Source: Actinomycetes bacterium (GTDB taxonomy: Bacteria; Actinomycetota; Actinomycetes; Actinomycetales; Microbacteriaceae). From it: a stretch of 31,114 bases of DNA. The notes under the pieces are model-generated. The model made no database searches, was not told the origin of the DNA, and saw only the letters and a program-made list of their open reading frames with translations. Below are positions 14,701 through 21,296 of the stretch, piece after piece. The DNA is taken from contig JAEXHA010000027.1 of the NCBI GenBank assembly GCA_023450335.1, forward strand, positions 1 through 31,114. The letters are read 5' to 3'. How positions within the stretch are numbered: position 1 is the first letter of the stretch; each line of letters begins with the position of its first letter. The translations under genes were made by a program, and so were the position numbers.

Positions 14701-15073
14701 TGTTGATCGCCTCGAAGTTCGCGCCGATGAGTTCGACGTCATACTTATCGAGGATGCCGTGGTGGTGCAGGTCGATCGCCGCGTTCAGCGCCGTCTGACC
14801 GCCCAGTGTCGGCAGGATCGCGTCGGGCTTCTCCTTGGCGATGATCGTCTCGATGACCTGCCAGGTGATCGGCTCGATGTAGGTCGCATCGGCGAAGTCG
14901 GGGTCGGTCATGATCGTGGCCGGGTTGGAGTTGACCAGGATGACGCGCACCCCCTCTTCACGCAGCACACGGCACGCCTGGGTGCCCGAGTAGTCGAACT
15001 CACAGGCCTGGCCGATCACGATCGGACCGGAGCCGATGACGAGGACGCTGTTGATGTCGTCGCGCTTGGGCAT
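11786..15073 (-). CDS. carB: Carbamoyl-phosphate synthase, large subunit
   Basis: CarB makes carbamoyl phosphate from bicarbonate, ATP and the ammonia supplied by CarA, for pyrimidines and arginine. The 1095-residue protein has full family length. It has two similar ATP-grasp halves: the first opens VLVIGSGPIVIGQACEFDYS, the second VVIIGSGPNRIGQGVEFDYS near residue 560. A C-terminal MGS-like allosteric domain follows (about 950-1095, with DIVVNTPSGG). Metal and ATP motifs such as EMNPRVSRSSALASKATG are intact. The ATG at 15073 shares one base with the carA stop (TAATG), so 1:1 synthesis of the subunits is expected. Confidence 0.98.
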   Translation of the reverse strand: MPKRDDINSVLVIGSGPIVIGQACEFDYSGTQACRVLREEGVRVILVNSNPATIMTDPDFADATYIEPITWQVIETIIAKEKPDAILPTLGGQTALNAAIDLHHHGILDKYDVELIGANFEAINKGEDRQIFKELVIEAGAEVAASRICHTMEEVLAGAAELGYPLVVRPSFTMGGLGSGFAYDEDDLRRIAGAGLHDSPTHEVLLEESILGWKEYELELMRDTSDNTVVVCSIENVDPVGVHTGDSITVAPALTLTDREYQKLRDIGIDIIRAVGVDTGGCNIQFAVDPATGRVIVIEMNPRVSRSSALASKATGFPIAKIAAKLAIGYRLDEIPNDITKVTPASFEPTLDYVVVKVPRFNFEKFPAADTTLTTTMKSVGEAMAIGRNYATALQKALRSLEKRGSSFHWGDEPRTAEELLEIAKTPTDGRIVVLQQAMRKGATVEQAFAATAIDPWFLDQIVLINEVAAFVEDAAELDAATLRLAKEHGFSDAQVAQLRGLGEAEVRSIRHATGIRPVYKTVDTCAGEFPALTPYHYSSYETETEVTPSDRQKVVIIGSGPNRIGQGVEFDYSCVHASFALSDAGYETVMVNCNPETVSTDYDTSDRLYFEPLTLEDVLEVLHAEAASGEILGVICQLGGQTPLGLAKGIEQAGYTILGTQPAAIDIAEEREQFSQLLDRAGLLAPRHGTATDEAGAIAIAEEIGYPVLVRPSFVLGGRGMEIVYDTDSLRDYFVRVADQAIIGEGAPLLVDRFLDDAVEIDVDALYDGAELYIGGVMEHLEEAGIHSGDSSCTLPPMSLGRTEIDRVREATRAIAEGVGVRGLLNVQFAVSAGVLYVIEANPRASRTVPFVSKALGIPLAKAASRIMAGATIDQLKAEGLLPEQDGSRVPLDAPVAVKEAVLPFKRFRTAEGHTVDSVLGPEMRSTGEVMGIDRDFPTAFAKSQAAAYGGMPTSGTVFLSVADDDKRAVILPAHRLQELGFRLVATEGTAEILARNGIRVETVRKFSETQGTSERNVIDLIDAGEIDIVVNTPSGGIARADGYEIRAAAVAADKALFTTMAVLGAAVSSLPVLRSGFSVRSLQEYAADRTAAV

Positions 15074-16227
15074 TACTTCCCCTCCGCCTTGCGGGCGTTG
15101 GTCGTCACGACGAGGTCGCGGAATCGGTCGAACAGGTAGTTGGCGTCGTGCGGTCCCGCGGCCGCCTCGGGGTGGTACTGCACAGAGAAGGCGGGGATGT
15201 CGAGGGCCCGCAGGCCCTCCACGACGTTGTCGTTGAGGCCGACATGGCTCACCTCGACCCGGCCGTAGCCGTTCGGGCTGTCGGCGACGCCTTCGATGGG
15301 CGCGTCCACGGCGAAACCGTGGTTGTGCGCCGTGATCTCGACGCGGCCGGTCTGCCTGTCGAGCACCGGCTGGTTGATGCCGCGGTGCCCGAACGGCAGC
15401 TTGAAGGTGCCGAAGCCGAGGGCCCGGCCCAGCAGCTGGTTGCCGAAGCAGATCCCGAAGAACGGGAGCCCGTCGTCGAGGACGTCGCGCAGCAGGGTGA
15501 CATGGTCGTCGCTGGCGGCGGGGTCGCCGGGCCCGTTCGAGTAGAACACCGCGACCGGGTCGATCGCGCGGATGTCTGCGATGGTGACGTTCTGGGGCAG
15601 CACGTGCACGTCGAACCCGCGGGCGGCGAGGTTGTCGACGGTGGCCTGCTTGACACCCAGGTCGAGCACGGCGAGGTTGCCGATGCGCTCGCCGGTCGCG
15701 GGAGTGATCTCGGCGGCGGTGACCGACACCTGCGACGACAGGTTCTGCCCCGCCATCTGCGGTGCCTCGCGCACCAGGCGGAGCTGCTCGTCGGCGTCCA
15801 GAGACGCAGCCTCGCCCGAGAACACGCCCCCGCGCATCGAGCCCGCCGAGCGCAGCACGCGGGTCACCGCACGGGTGTCGATGCCGCTGATGCCGACGAT
15901 GCCGTCGCGCTCGAGTGCGTCGTCGAGCGACTCCTCCGAGCGCCAGTTCGACACGACGCGGGAGGGGTCGCGGACGATGTAGCCGGCCACCCAGATGCGG
16001 CGCGACTCCACATCTTCACGGTTCATTCCGGTGTTGCCGATGTGAGGAGCCGTCTGCAGCACGATCTGGCCGGCGTAGGACGGGTCGGTCAGTGTCTCCT
16101 GGTACCCGGTCATGCCGGTGGCGAAGACGACTTCGCCGAGGGTGGTGCCGCGGGCGCCGTACGCGCGTCCCGGGTAGCGGCTGCCGTCTTCGAGCACGAG
16201 GACGGCGGGGTCGAAGGTGAAAGTCAT
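15073..16227 (-). CDS. carA: Carbamoyl-phosphate synthase, small (glutaminase) subunit
   Basis: CarA hydrolyses glutamine and channels ammonia to CarB. The 384-residue protein has the N-terminal CPSase domain (DGSRYPGRAYGA; GMTGYQETLTDPSYAGQI) and a C-terminal class I glutamine amidotransferase domain. The catalytic triad is C260 (in FGICFGNQLLG), H352 and E354 (in YHPEA). The start ATG at 16227 overlaps the upstream membrane-protein stop by 4 nt (ATGA). The stop TAA shares a base with the carB start. Confidence 0.98.
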   Translation of the reverse strand: MTFTFDPAVLVLEDGSRYPGRAYGARGTTLGEVVFATGMTGYQETLTDPSYAGQIVLQTAPHIGNTGMNREDVESRRIWVAGYIVRDPSRVVSNWRSEESLDDALERDGIVGISGIDTRAVTRVLRSAGSMRGGVFSGEAASLDADEQLRLVREAPQMAGQNLSSQVSVTAAEITPATGERIGNLAVLDLGVKQATVDNLAARGFDVHVLPQNVTIADIRAIDPVAVFYSNGPGDPAASDDHVTLLRDVLDDGLPFFGICFGNQLLGRALGFGTFKLPFGHRGINQPVLDRQTGRVEITAHNHGFAVDAPIEGVADSPNGYGRVEVSHVGLNDNVVEGLRALDIPAFSVQYHPEAAAGPHDANYLFDRFRDLVVTTNARKAEGK

Positions 16228-16757
16228 GCGTCGGTTCCCGTCGGGGTGGTCGTGGATGTCGGTGAGGATGCCGGTGCCGGCAGGATCGCGGCGATCGCAT
16301 CGGTGAGGGCGCGGGCGGAGGCGTCCTGCGCGCGCAGATAGGTGTCGACCGGGGTGTCACCGGCAGGCCAGGTCACGCGGACCAGACCGTCCTTCTCGAC
16401 CACGCGGTCGATCGCCACAGTCGCCTGCGCGACGCCGGAGATCGCCGTGACAGGCAGGAAGATGCGCGGTTGACCGGTGAGGTCCAGGGCCACGCCCCGG
16501 TCGGTGACGGTGATGTCCACCCGCGATCGGAACGCGAGCCCGCGGATCGCGAGGCGCTCGAGCGGAGCGTCGCGGCGCGTGGTGGCCACGTACAGGCCCG
16601 TGAAGGTCGCGGTCGTGGCCGCGTCGTCCGGTGCCTCGCCGTAGGGCGCGTGCAGGCCGGCATCGCGTCGTCGGCGTCGCAGCCACGCCCACACGCCGAC
16701 GCCGATGAGCACGACGGTGAAGGCCACGATGAGCAGCAGCACCACCTCGCGGGTCAT
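16224..16757 (-). CDS. Single-pass membrane protein of the pyr operon, unknown function
   Basis: The 177-residue protein has one N-terminal membrane segment (residues 5-26, VVLLLIVAFTVVLIGVGVWA) followed by six arginines, so the C-terminal part should face the cytoplasm. Residues about 50-160 form a beta-rich domain (FTGLYVATT, RVDITVTDRGVALDL) that looks like the PH-like domain annotated in such proteins. The tail is Pro/Ser/Thr-rich. A protein of this kind also sits between pyrC and carA in Mycobacterium (Rv1382, from memory). It overlaps pyrC and carA by 4 nt each, so it is made with the pyrimidine enzymes. Its function is not known to me; anchoring or regulating the complex is a guess. 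Confidence 0.85.
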   Translation of the reverse strand: MTREVVLLLIVAFTVVLIGVGVWAWLRRRRRDAGLHAPYGEAPDDAATTATFTGLYVATTRRDAPLERLAIRGLAFRSRVDITVTDRGVALDLTGQPRIFLPVTAISGVAQATVAIDRVVEKDGLVRVTWPAGDTPVDTYLRAQDASARALTDAIAAILPAPASSPTSTTTPTGTDA

Positions 16758-18058
16758 GCTGACACCTGCTCGACGAGGTGGCCGTCGGCGACGGTCGCCC
16801 GGCCGGCGTAGAAGGTCCAGCGCACCTCACCGGGCAGCTCCCGGCCGAGGTAGGGCGAGTTATGGCTGCGGCCGTGCAGGTCGTCGCGGGCGAAGGCACG
16901 CACGGGCGCGGGATCGTAGAGGGCGAGGGATGCCGGACGGTCGGCCTCCAGCGGTGTCCCCGCGCCGTCGAGGCGTCCGATGCGCGCCGGCGTGGCCGAC
17001 ATGACGCGTGCCACGTCGGCCCAGTTCAGCAGTCCGGTGTCGACCATGGCCTGCTGCACGACGCGCAGCGCCGACTCGAGCCCGACCATGCCGTGGGCGG
17101 CGGCCTGCCACTCACACGACTTCGCCTCGTCGGGGTGCGGCGCGTGGTCGGTGGCGACGATGTCGATCGTGCCGTCGGCGAGGCCTTCGCGCACGGCCTG
17201 CACATCCTCGTCGCGGCGCAGCGGTGGGTTGACCTTGAAGCGCGCGTCGTAGCCGCGCACGAGCTCCTCGGTCAGCAGCAGGTGGTGCGGGGTGACCTCG
17301 GCGGTCACGTTCACACCGCGCTTCTTGGCCCACCGGATGATGTCCACCGATCCGGCGGTCGACAGGTGGCACACGTGCAGGCGCGAACCGACGTGCTCGG
17401 CCAGCAGCACGTCGCGGGCGATGATGGACTCCTCCGCGACGGCGGGCCAGCCGGCCAAACCCAGCTCGGCCGAGACGCTCCCCTCGTTCATCTGGGCGCC
17501 CTCGGTCAGCCGCGGATCCTGCGCGTGCTGCGCGATGACGCCGTCGAACGCTTTCACGTACTCGAGGGCGCGGCGCATGATGAGCGGATCGAAGACGCAG
17601 AAGCCGTCGTCGCTGAACACGCGCACCGCGGCGCGTGATGACGCCATGGCACCCAGCTCTGCCAGGCGCTGACCCTGCTGCCCGACGGTCACGGCGCCGA
17701 TGGGCTGCACGTGCACGTAGCCGGCCGCCTCTCCGAGGGCGAGCTCCTGCTCGACGACGCCGGCGGTGTCGGCCACCGGTGAGGTGTTGGGCATCGCGAA
17801 CACGGTCGTGTAGCCACCGGCGGCGGCGGCGCGCGAACCGGTGAGGATCGTCTCGGACGCCTCGAAGCCGGGCTCGCGCAGGTGGGTGTGCAGATCGACC
17901 AGGCCGGGCAGGGCGACCAGGCCCTCGGCGTCGATCTCGCGGGCGCCTGCGCGGCTGAGCCCGGTGCCGACCTCGGCGATGCGGCCGTCATCGAGGAGCA
18001 GGTCGACGCGGGCGCCCGAACTGAGCTGCGCACCGCGGATGAGCGTCGCCTCGGTCAT
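16754..18058 (-). CDS. pyrC: Dihydroorotase
   Basis: PyrC cyclises carbamoyl-aspartate to dihydroorotate. The 434-residue protein is a class I amidohydrolase of usual length. The zinc site is visible as DLHTHLREPG (H57, H59), FSDDG (D151), H178 in IAQHAQ, H231 in HVCHLS and D304 in VATDHAPH. Substrate residues include FAMPNTSPV and the R of HLREPG. The ATG at 18058 overlaps the pyrB stop (ATGA). Class I dihydroorotases often associate with aspartate transcarbamoylase; the adjacent, coupled pyrB fits that. Confidence 0.97.
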   Translation of the reverse strand: MTEATLIRGAQLSSGARVDLLLDDGRIAEVGTGLSRAGAREIDAEGLVALPGLVDLHTHLREPGFEASETILTGSRAAAAGGYTTVFAMPNTSPVADTAGVVEQELALGEAAGYVHVQPIGAVTVGQQGQRLAELGAMASSRAAVRVFSDDGFCVFDPLIMRRALEYVKAFDGVIAQHAQDPRLTEGAQMNEGSVSAELGLAGWPAVAEESIIARDVLLAEHVGSRLHVCHLSTAGSVDIIRWAKKRGVNVTAEVTPHHLLLTEELVRGYDARFKVNPPLRRDEDVQAVREGLADGTIDIVATDHAPHPDEAKSCEWQAAAHGMVGLESALRVVQQAMVDTGLLNWADVARVMSATPARIGRLDGAGTPLEADRPASLALYDPAPVRAFARDDLHGRSHNSPYLGRELPGEVRWTFYAGRATVADGHLVEQVSA

Positions 18059-19026
18059 CGTGCCTCTTCCTCTGCGTGATTCGTCGTGCGCTCGCCCGCC
18101 AGCAGCAGGTAGAGCGCCGCCATGCGCACCGACACGCCGTTCGCGACCTGCTCGAGCACGGTCGACCGCGGGGAATCGGCGGCGTCGGCGGAGATCTCCA
18201 ACCCACGGTTCATGGGTCCGGGGTGCAGAACAATGCTACCGCCCGGCAGCGCCGCCATCCGCCGCGCATCCAGTCCCCATCGGCGGGAATACTCCCGTTC
18301 AGTGGGGAAATAGGCGGCGTTCATGCGCTCCACCTGGATGCGCAGCATCATGATCGCGTCCGGGCCGGCGGCAACCGCCTCATCGAGGTCGTAGGCGACC
18401 TCGACCGGCCATGCCGACACATCCTGCGGGATGAGGGTGGGCGGACCGACCACCGTCACGTGTGCGCCGAGCGTCGTCAGCAACCAGACGTTGGAGCGCG
18501 CCACCCGCGAATGCAGCACATCGCCGACGATGGCGACGCGGATGCCGGCGAGGTCGCGACCGCGGCTGAGCTGGCCGTACAGCCGCTTGCGGATCGTGAA
18601 CGCGTCCAACAGCGCCTGCGTGGGGTGCTCGTGCGTGCCGTCGCCGGCATTGAGCACGCCCGCCGAGATCCATCCGCTCGTGGCGAGCGTGTGGGGGGCC
18701 CCGGAGGCGGCGTGGCGGATGACCACGGCGTCGGCGCCCATCGCCTGCAGCGTCTGCGCGGTGTCTTGCAGCGACTCGCCCTTGGAGACCGACGACCCCT
18801 TGGCCGAGAAGTTGATGACGTCGGCCGACAGGCGCTTGGCGGCCGCCTCGAAGGAGATCCGCGTGCGCGTGGAGTCCTCGAAGAACAGGTTCACGACGGT
18901 CTTGCCGCGCAGCGTCGGCAGCTTCTTGACCTCACGGCTCTGGGTGTCGCGCATATCCTCGGCGACGTCGAGGATGCGCAGCGCGTCGGCGCGCGAGAGG
19001 GTCTTGGTGTCGAGAAGGTGTCTCAT
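18055..19026 (-). CDS. pyrB: Aspartate carbamoyltransferase, catalytic subunit
   Basis: PyrB joins carbamoyl phosphate and aspartate. The 323-residue protein carries EDSTRTRISFE (50-60, carbamoyl-phosphate loop), SKGES (81-85), THEHPTQALLD (131-141) and the C-terminal HPGPMNRGLEI. There is no pyrI regulatory gene nearby, so control is probably through PyrR and possibly through the pyrC partner. The start ATG at 19026 overlaps the pyrR stop by 4 nt. Confidence 0.98.
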   Translation of the reverse strand: MRHLLDTKTLSRADALRILDVAEDMRDTQSREVKKLPTLRGKTVVNLFFEDSTRTRISFEAAAKRLSADVINFSAKGSSVSKGESLQDTAQTLQAMGADAVVIRHAASGAPHTLATSGWISAGVLNAGDGTHEHPTQALLDAFTIRKRLYGQLSRGRDLAGIRVAIVGDVLHSRVARSNVWLLTTLGAHVTVVGPPTLIPQDVSAWPVEVAYDLDEAVAAGPDAIMMLRIQVERMNAAYFPTEREYSRRWGLDARRMAALPGGSIVLHPGPMNRGLEISADAADSPRSTVLEQVANGVSVRMAALYLLLAGERTTNHAEEEAR

Positions 19027-19553
19027 GAGGCGATCGTCACCTCATCGGCGCCGTCGATCTCGGCGACGCTCACGTTGACCCGCTCGTCGCGGGCGCTGGG
19101 GAGGTTCTTTCCCACGAAGTCGGGGCGGATCGGAAGTTCGCGGTGGCCGCGGTCGACGAGGATGGCCAGGCGCACGGCCGCGGGGCGCCCGATGTCCTGC
19201 AGCGCGTCGAGCGCGGCGCGGATCGACCGGCCCGAGAACAGCACGTCGTCCACGAGCACGACGACCTTGCCGTCGATGCCGCCGTGCGGGATCTGGGTCG
19301 GCCGCGGCGTGCGCGTCGGGTTGCGGTGCAGGTCGTCGCGGTACATCGTGACATCGAGCGCGCCGACGGGGATCGGGGTGCCGGCGATGTCGCCGATCAA
19401 CGCCGCGATACGGTCGGCGAGAGTGACGCCGCGGGTGGGGATTCCCAGGATGACCAGATGGTCGGGGCCCTTGTTGGACTCGAGGATCTCGTGGGAGATC
19501 CGCGTCAGGGCCCGAGCGATGTCGGCTTCGTGCAGCACAGTGCGCGTGCTCAT
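19023..19553 (-). CDS. pyrR: PyrR, pyrimidine operon RNA-binding regulator
   Basis: PyrR binds an RNA hairpin in the pyr leader when UMP is high and represses the operon; it also has weak uracil phosphoribosyltransferase activity. The 176-residue protein has the PRPP-binding motif VVVLVDDVLFSGRS (97-110), ILGIPTRGV (35-43) and MYRDDLHR (70-77). I chose ATG 19553 because GGGAG lies 6 nt upstream (19564-19560) and MSTRTVLHEADI fits the family; the GTG at 19577 would put the ribosome site inside the gene. Its own leader carries a PyrR-binding motif, so it should autoregulate together with pyrB-pyrF. Confidence 0.97.
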   Translation of the reverse strand: MSTRTVLHEADIARALTRISHEILESNKGPDHLVILGIPTRGVTLADRIAALIGDIAGTPIPVGALDVTMYRDDLHRNPTRTPRPTQIPHGGIDGKVVVLVDDVLFSGRSIRAALDALQDIGRPAAVRLAILVDRGHRELPIRPDFVGKNLPSARDERVNVSVAEIDGADEVTIAS

Positions 19554-19559
19554 CCGCCG

Positions 19560-19591
19560 CTCCCTTCTCCGCCTCACAGGACGGGGTTAAA
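19560..19591 (-). promoter_or_regulatory. PyrR-binding RNA element in the pyrR leader
   Basis: On the minus strand the leader reads TTTAA, then CCCC, then GTCCTGTGAGGC (19582-19571), then the ribosome site GGGAG (19564-19560). The 12-mer matches the PyrR-loop consensus RUCCNGNGAGGY at every fixed position. The loop ends only 6 nt before the ribosome site. Bound PyrR would therefore block translation initiation directly, as described for mycobacteria, rather than control a terminator as in Bacillus. No terminator or antiterminator pair is visible in the 78-nt leader. Confidence 0.85.
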
Positions 19592-19611
19592 GGTTGCCGG
19601 GTTGCGTGCCC

Positions 19612-19617
19612 AGCCTA
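19612..19617 (-). promoter_or_regulatory. Candidate -10 box of the pyr operon
   Basis: TAGGCT (19617-19612) fits TANNNT and would start transcription near 19605, giving a leader of about 50 nt that contains the whole PyrR element. No good -35 box is found at 17 bp. The alternative is read-through from the Rieske fusion gene, which ends at 19632. Confidence 0.35.
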
Positions 19618-19631
19618 CAGGCACGCGGCTG

Positions 19632-21191
19632 TCACGGTGTGGGCACCGCGGCATCCGTCGTCTGCTCGGCCCGGATCTCGTGACCCTGCGTCGTCAGGCA
19701 GCGTCCGGTCGCGAGGTCCCATTTCCAGTCGTGCATGCTGCAGGTCAGCACGCCGTTCTCGACCCGCCCGGTGCGCGAGAGGTCGGCACGCAGGTGCGGG
19801 CAGCGCCGCTGCATCACCCAGTCTCCGATCTGCGTGTCCTCACTGGTGTCGGACTGCTCGGAGTACCAGTTCTCCACGTATTCGATGCGGTCGGTCGACA
19901 GGCATTTGAGGAACGTCGTGAGGAACTCGTTGAACTTCCCGGTGCGGCCGACCGAGAACTGCATCGACAGGAAGATCGAGTTGGACCAGTCGATCTCATG
20001 ATCGCGAATGTTGGTGGACACGAGGTCGGCGGGGATCGTGTACCAGTAGATGCACTCCTCCCCCGCGTACTCGCGCACCTTCGCGCGCGGGAAGTCGACG
20101 ACCATGTCGAGGTCGCCGATGCGGAAACGCACGTTGCCGCCGACACCGAGGCGGATGGTGCGGGACTTCTTCAGCAGCGGCTCCCACCACTGTTTGATCG
20201 CGGCCAGCATCTCCGCCGGGGGCATGATCGGCGCGCGGGTGGCCTCCTCGGCGCGGATCTCGTCCTGGCGGCTGTCACGCTGCTCGGCCAGGTAGGCCCA
20301 TTTGTCGGTGAAGATCCGCTCGATCTCGGCGTCGGTGTACAGGGTCTGGGTGACCTCGATGCGTCCCCCGTCGAGGTCGACCTGCGTGCCGGGGACGAAC
20401 AGGTACCCCTTCTGGTCGGGGCGCTCGGCGGCCATGTGCTCGAGGAACTGAGCCTGGTCGGTGAAGATCGAGTCGTCGTCGAGACCGACGCCGTTGTATC
20501 GGAACAGCTCTTCGCGCAGGAACATGGGCGGGCCCGCCATCGGGAACACGTGCTCGGCGTCGACCTTGTCGATGTAGTACATCGCGCGCTTGTTCTGGGC
20601 GTCGCGCTTGAGGCGGGCGAAGTTCTGCTTCGCATCCTGCGGCAGGTCGTAGACCATGGGCCACCAGATGGCGCCGGAGACCTGCGTGAAGTAGGCCTCG
20701 GGCTTGGAGAACGACAGCAGCTTCTCGAGGTCGAGCGGGTGCGAGTCGTTCTGGTTCAGGATGCTGGCGGTGCCGTCGTCGACCGACAGCGAGGAGTCGC
20801 CGATGGGGCCGTCGCTGGGGGCGCGCAACGGCGTGACCATCACCTTCAGCGGCCCGAACTCGAGCGGCACGCCCGCCTGCGTGTAGACGATGTTGTCGTA
20901 GCCGAGCCTGCGCAGATCCTGCTCGAGGTCGTCGGTCGGGTAGTCGGGCAGCAGCACGGTGATGTCCTTCGGCACCACGCGGGCCATGAGCGCCGGGTCG
21001 AAGTGATCGCGGTGGCGGTGCGAGACGTACAGGAAGTCGGCCTTGCCGAAGCGCTCCCAGTCCAGCGCCCGGTTGTCCGGGAACGGGAACCACGAACCGA
21101 AGAACGTCGGGCCGATGACGGGGTCGCACAGGATGCTGCCGCCCGCCGTCTCGATGAACATCCCCGCGTGGCCCAGGCCTGTGATCCGCAT
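19632..21191 (-). CDS. Metallo-beta-lactamase-fold / Rieske [2Fe-2S] fusion, CMAH-like
   Basis: The 519-residue protein starts at ATG 21191, with a full AGGAGG 5 nt upstream (21202-21197). Residues 1-230 are a UlaG-like metallo-beta-lactamase fold: GLGHAGMFIETAGG, DPVIGPTFFGSWFPFP and the metal motif SHRHRDHFD (57-65, HxHxDH). Residues about 320-440 form a middle domain (GDLDMVVDFPRAKVREYAGEE). Residues 455-505 are a Rieske domain with C464-x-H466 and C484-x2-H487 as cluster ligands (CSMHDWKWDLATG). The order of matching segments recalls animal CMP-Neu5Ac hydroxylase, but there the Rieske domain is N-terminal. A redox or hydroxylase role is inferred. The substrate is unknown; no sialic acid genes are nearby. 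It has its own TAGAAT promoter candidate and ends 78 bp before pyrR. Confidence 0.88.
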   Translation of the reverse strand: MRITGLGHAGMFIETAGGSILCDPVIGPTFFGSWFPFPDNRALDWERFGKADFLYVSHRHRDHFDPALMARVVPKDITVLLPDYPTDDLEQDLRRLGYDNIVYTQAGVPLEFGPLKVMVTPLRAPSDGPIGDSSLSVDDGTASILNQNDSHPLDLEKLLSFSKPEAYFTQVSGAIWWPMVYDLPQDAKQNFARLKRDAQNKRAMYYIDKVDAEHVFPMAGPPMFLREELFRYNGVGLDDDSIFTDQAQFLEHMAAERPDQKGYLFVPGTQVDLDGGRIEVTQTLYTDAEIERIFTDKWAYLAEQRDSRQDEIRAEEATRAPIMPPAEMLAAIKQWWEPLLKKSRTIRLGVGGNVRFRIGDLDMVVDFPRAKVREYAGEECIYWYTIPADLVSTNIRDHEIDWSNSIFLSMQFSVGRTGKFNEFLTTFLKCLSTDRIEYVENWYSEQSDTSEDTQIGDWVMQRRCPHLRADLSRTGRVENGVLTCSMHDWKWDLATGRCLTTQGHEIRAEQTTDAAVPTP

Positions 21192-21216
21192 TCCTACCTC
21201 CTGATCGAGCGCCACG

Positions 21217-21222
21217 ATTCTA
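21217..21222 (-). promoter_or_regulatory. Candidate -10 box of the MBL-Rieske gene
   Basis: TAGAAT (21222-21217) predicts a start near 21210 and a leader of about 20 nt with a full ribosome site. It lies in the 95-bp gap after the Snf2 gene. The surrounding 13 bp (plus strand CGATTCTACGCGA) are identical to those at the efp -10 box. Confidence 0.5.
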
Positions 21223-21260
21223 CGCGAGCGGGGCGGGCGGGCCGGGACGCCGCGGCGCAC

Positions 21261-21296
21261 AGCCGCTCACGCGTCGCACCAGCCGCTCACGCGTCG
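21261..21296. repeat. 20-bp tandem duplication at the Snf2 gene stop
   Basis: AGCCGCTCACGCGTCG occurs at 21261-21276 and again at 21281-21296, a 20-bp period. The right copy contains the stop codon and last two codons of the Snf2 gene; the left copy is just downstream of the stop. It looks like a small slippage duplication. Confidence 0.8.

Noticed and set aside
19554..19631. Terminator/antiterminator attenuator before pyrR as in Bacillus
   Set aside because: No U-tract or competing stem in the 78-nt gap; the binding loop lies next to the ribosome site, pointing to translational control.
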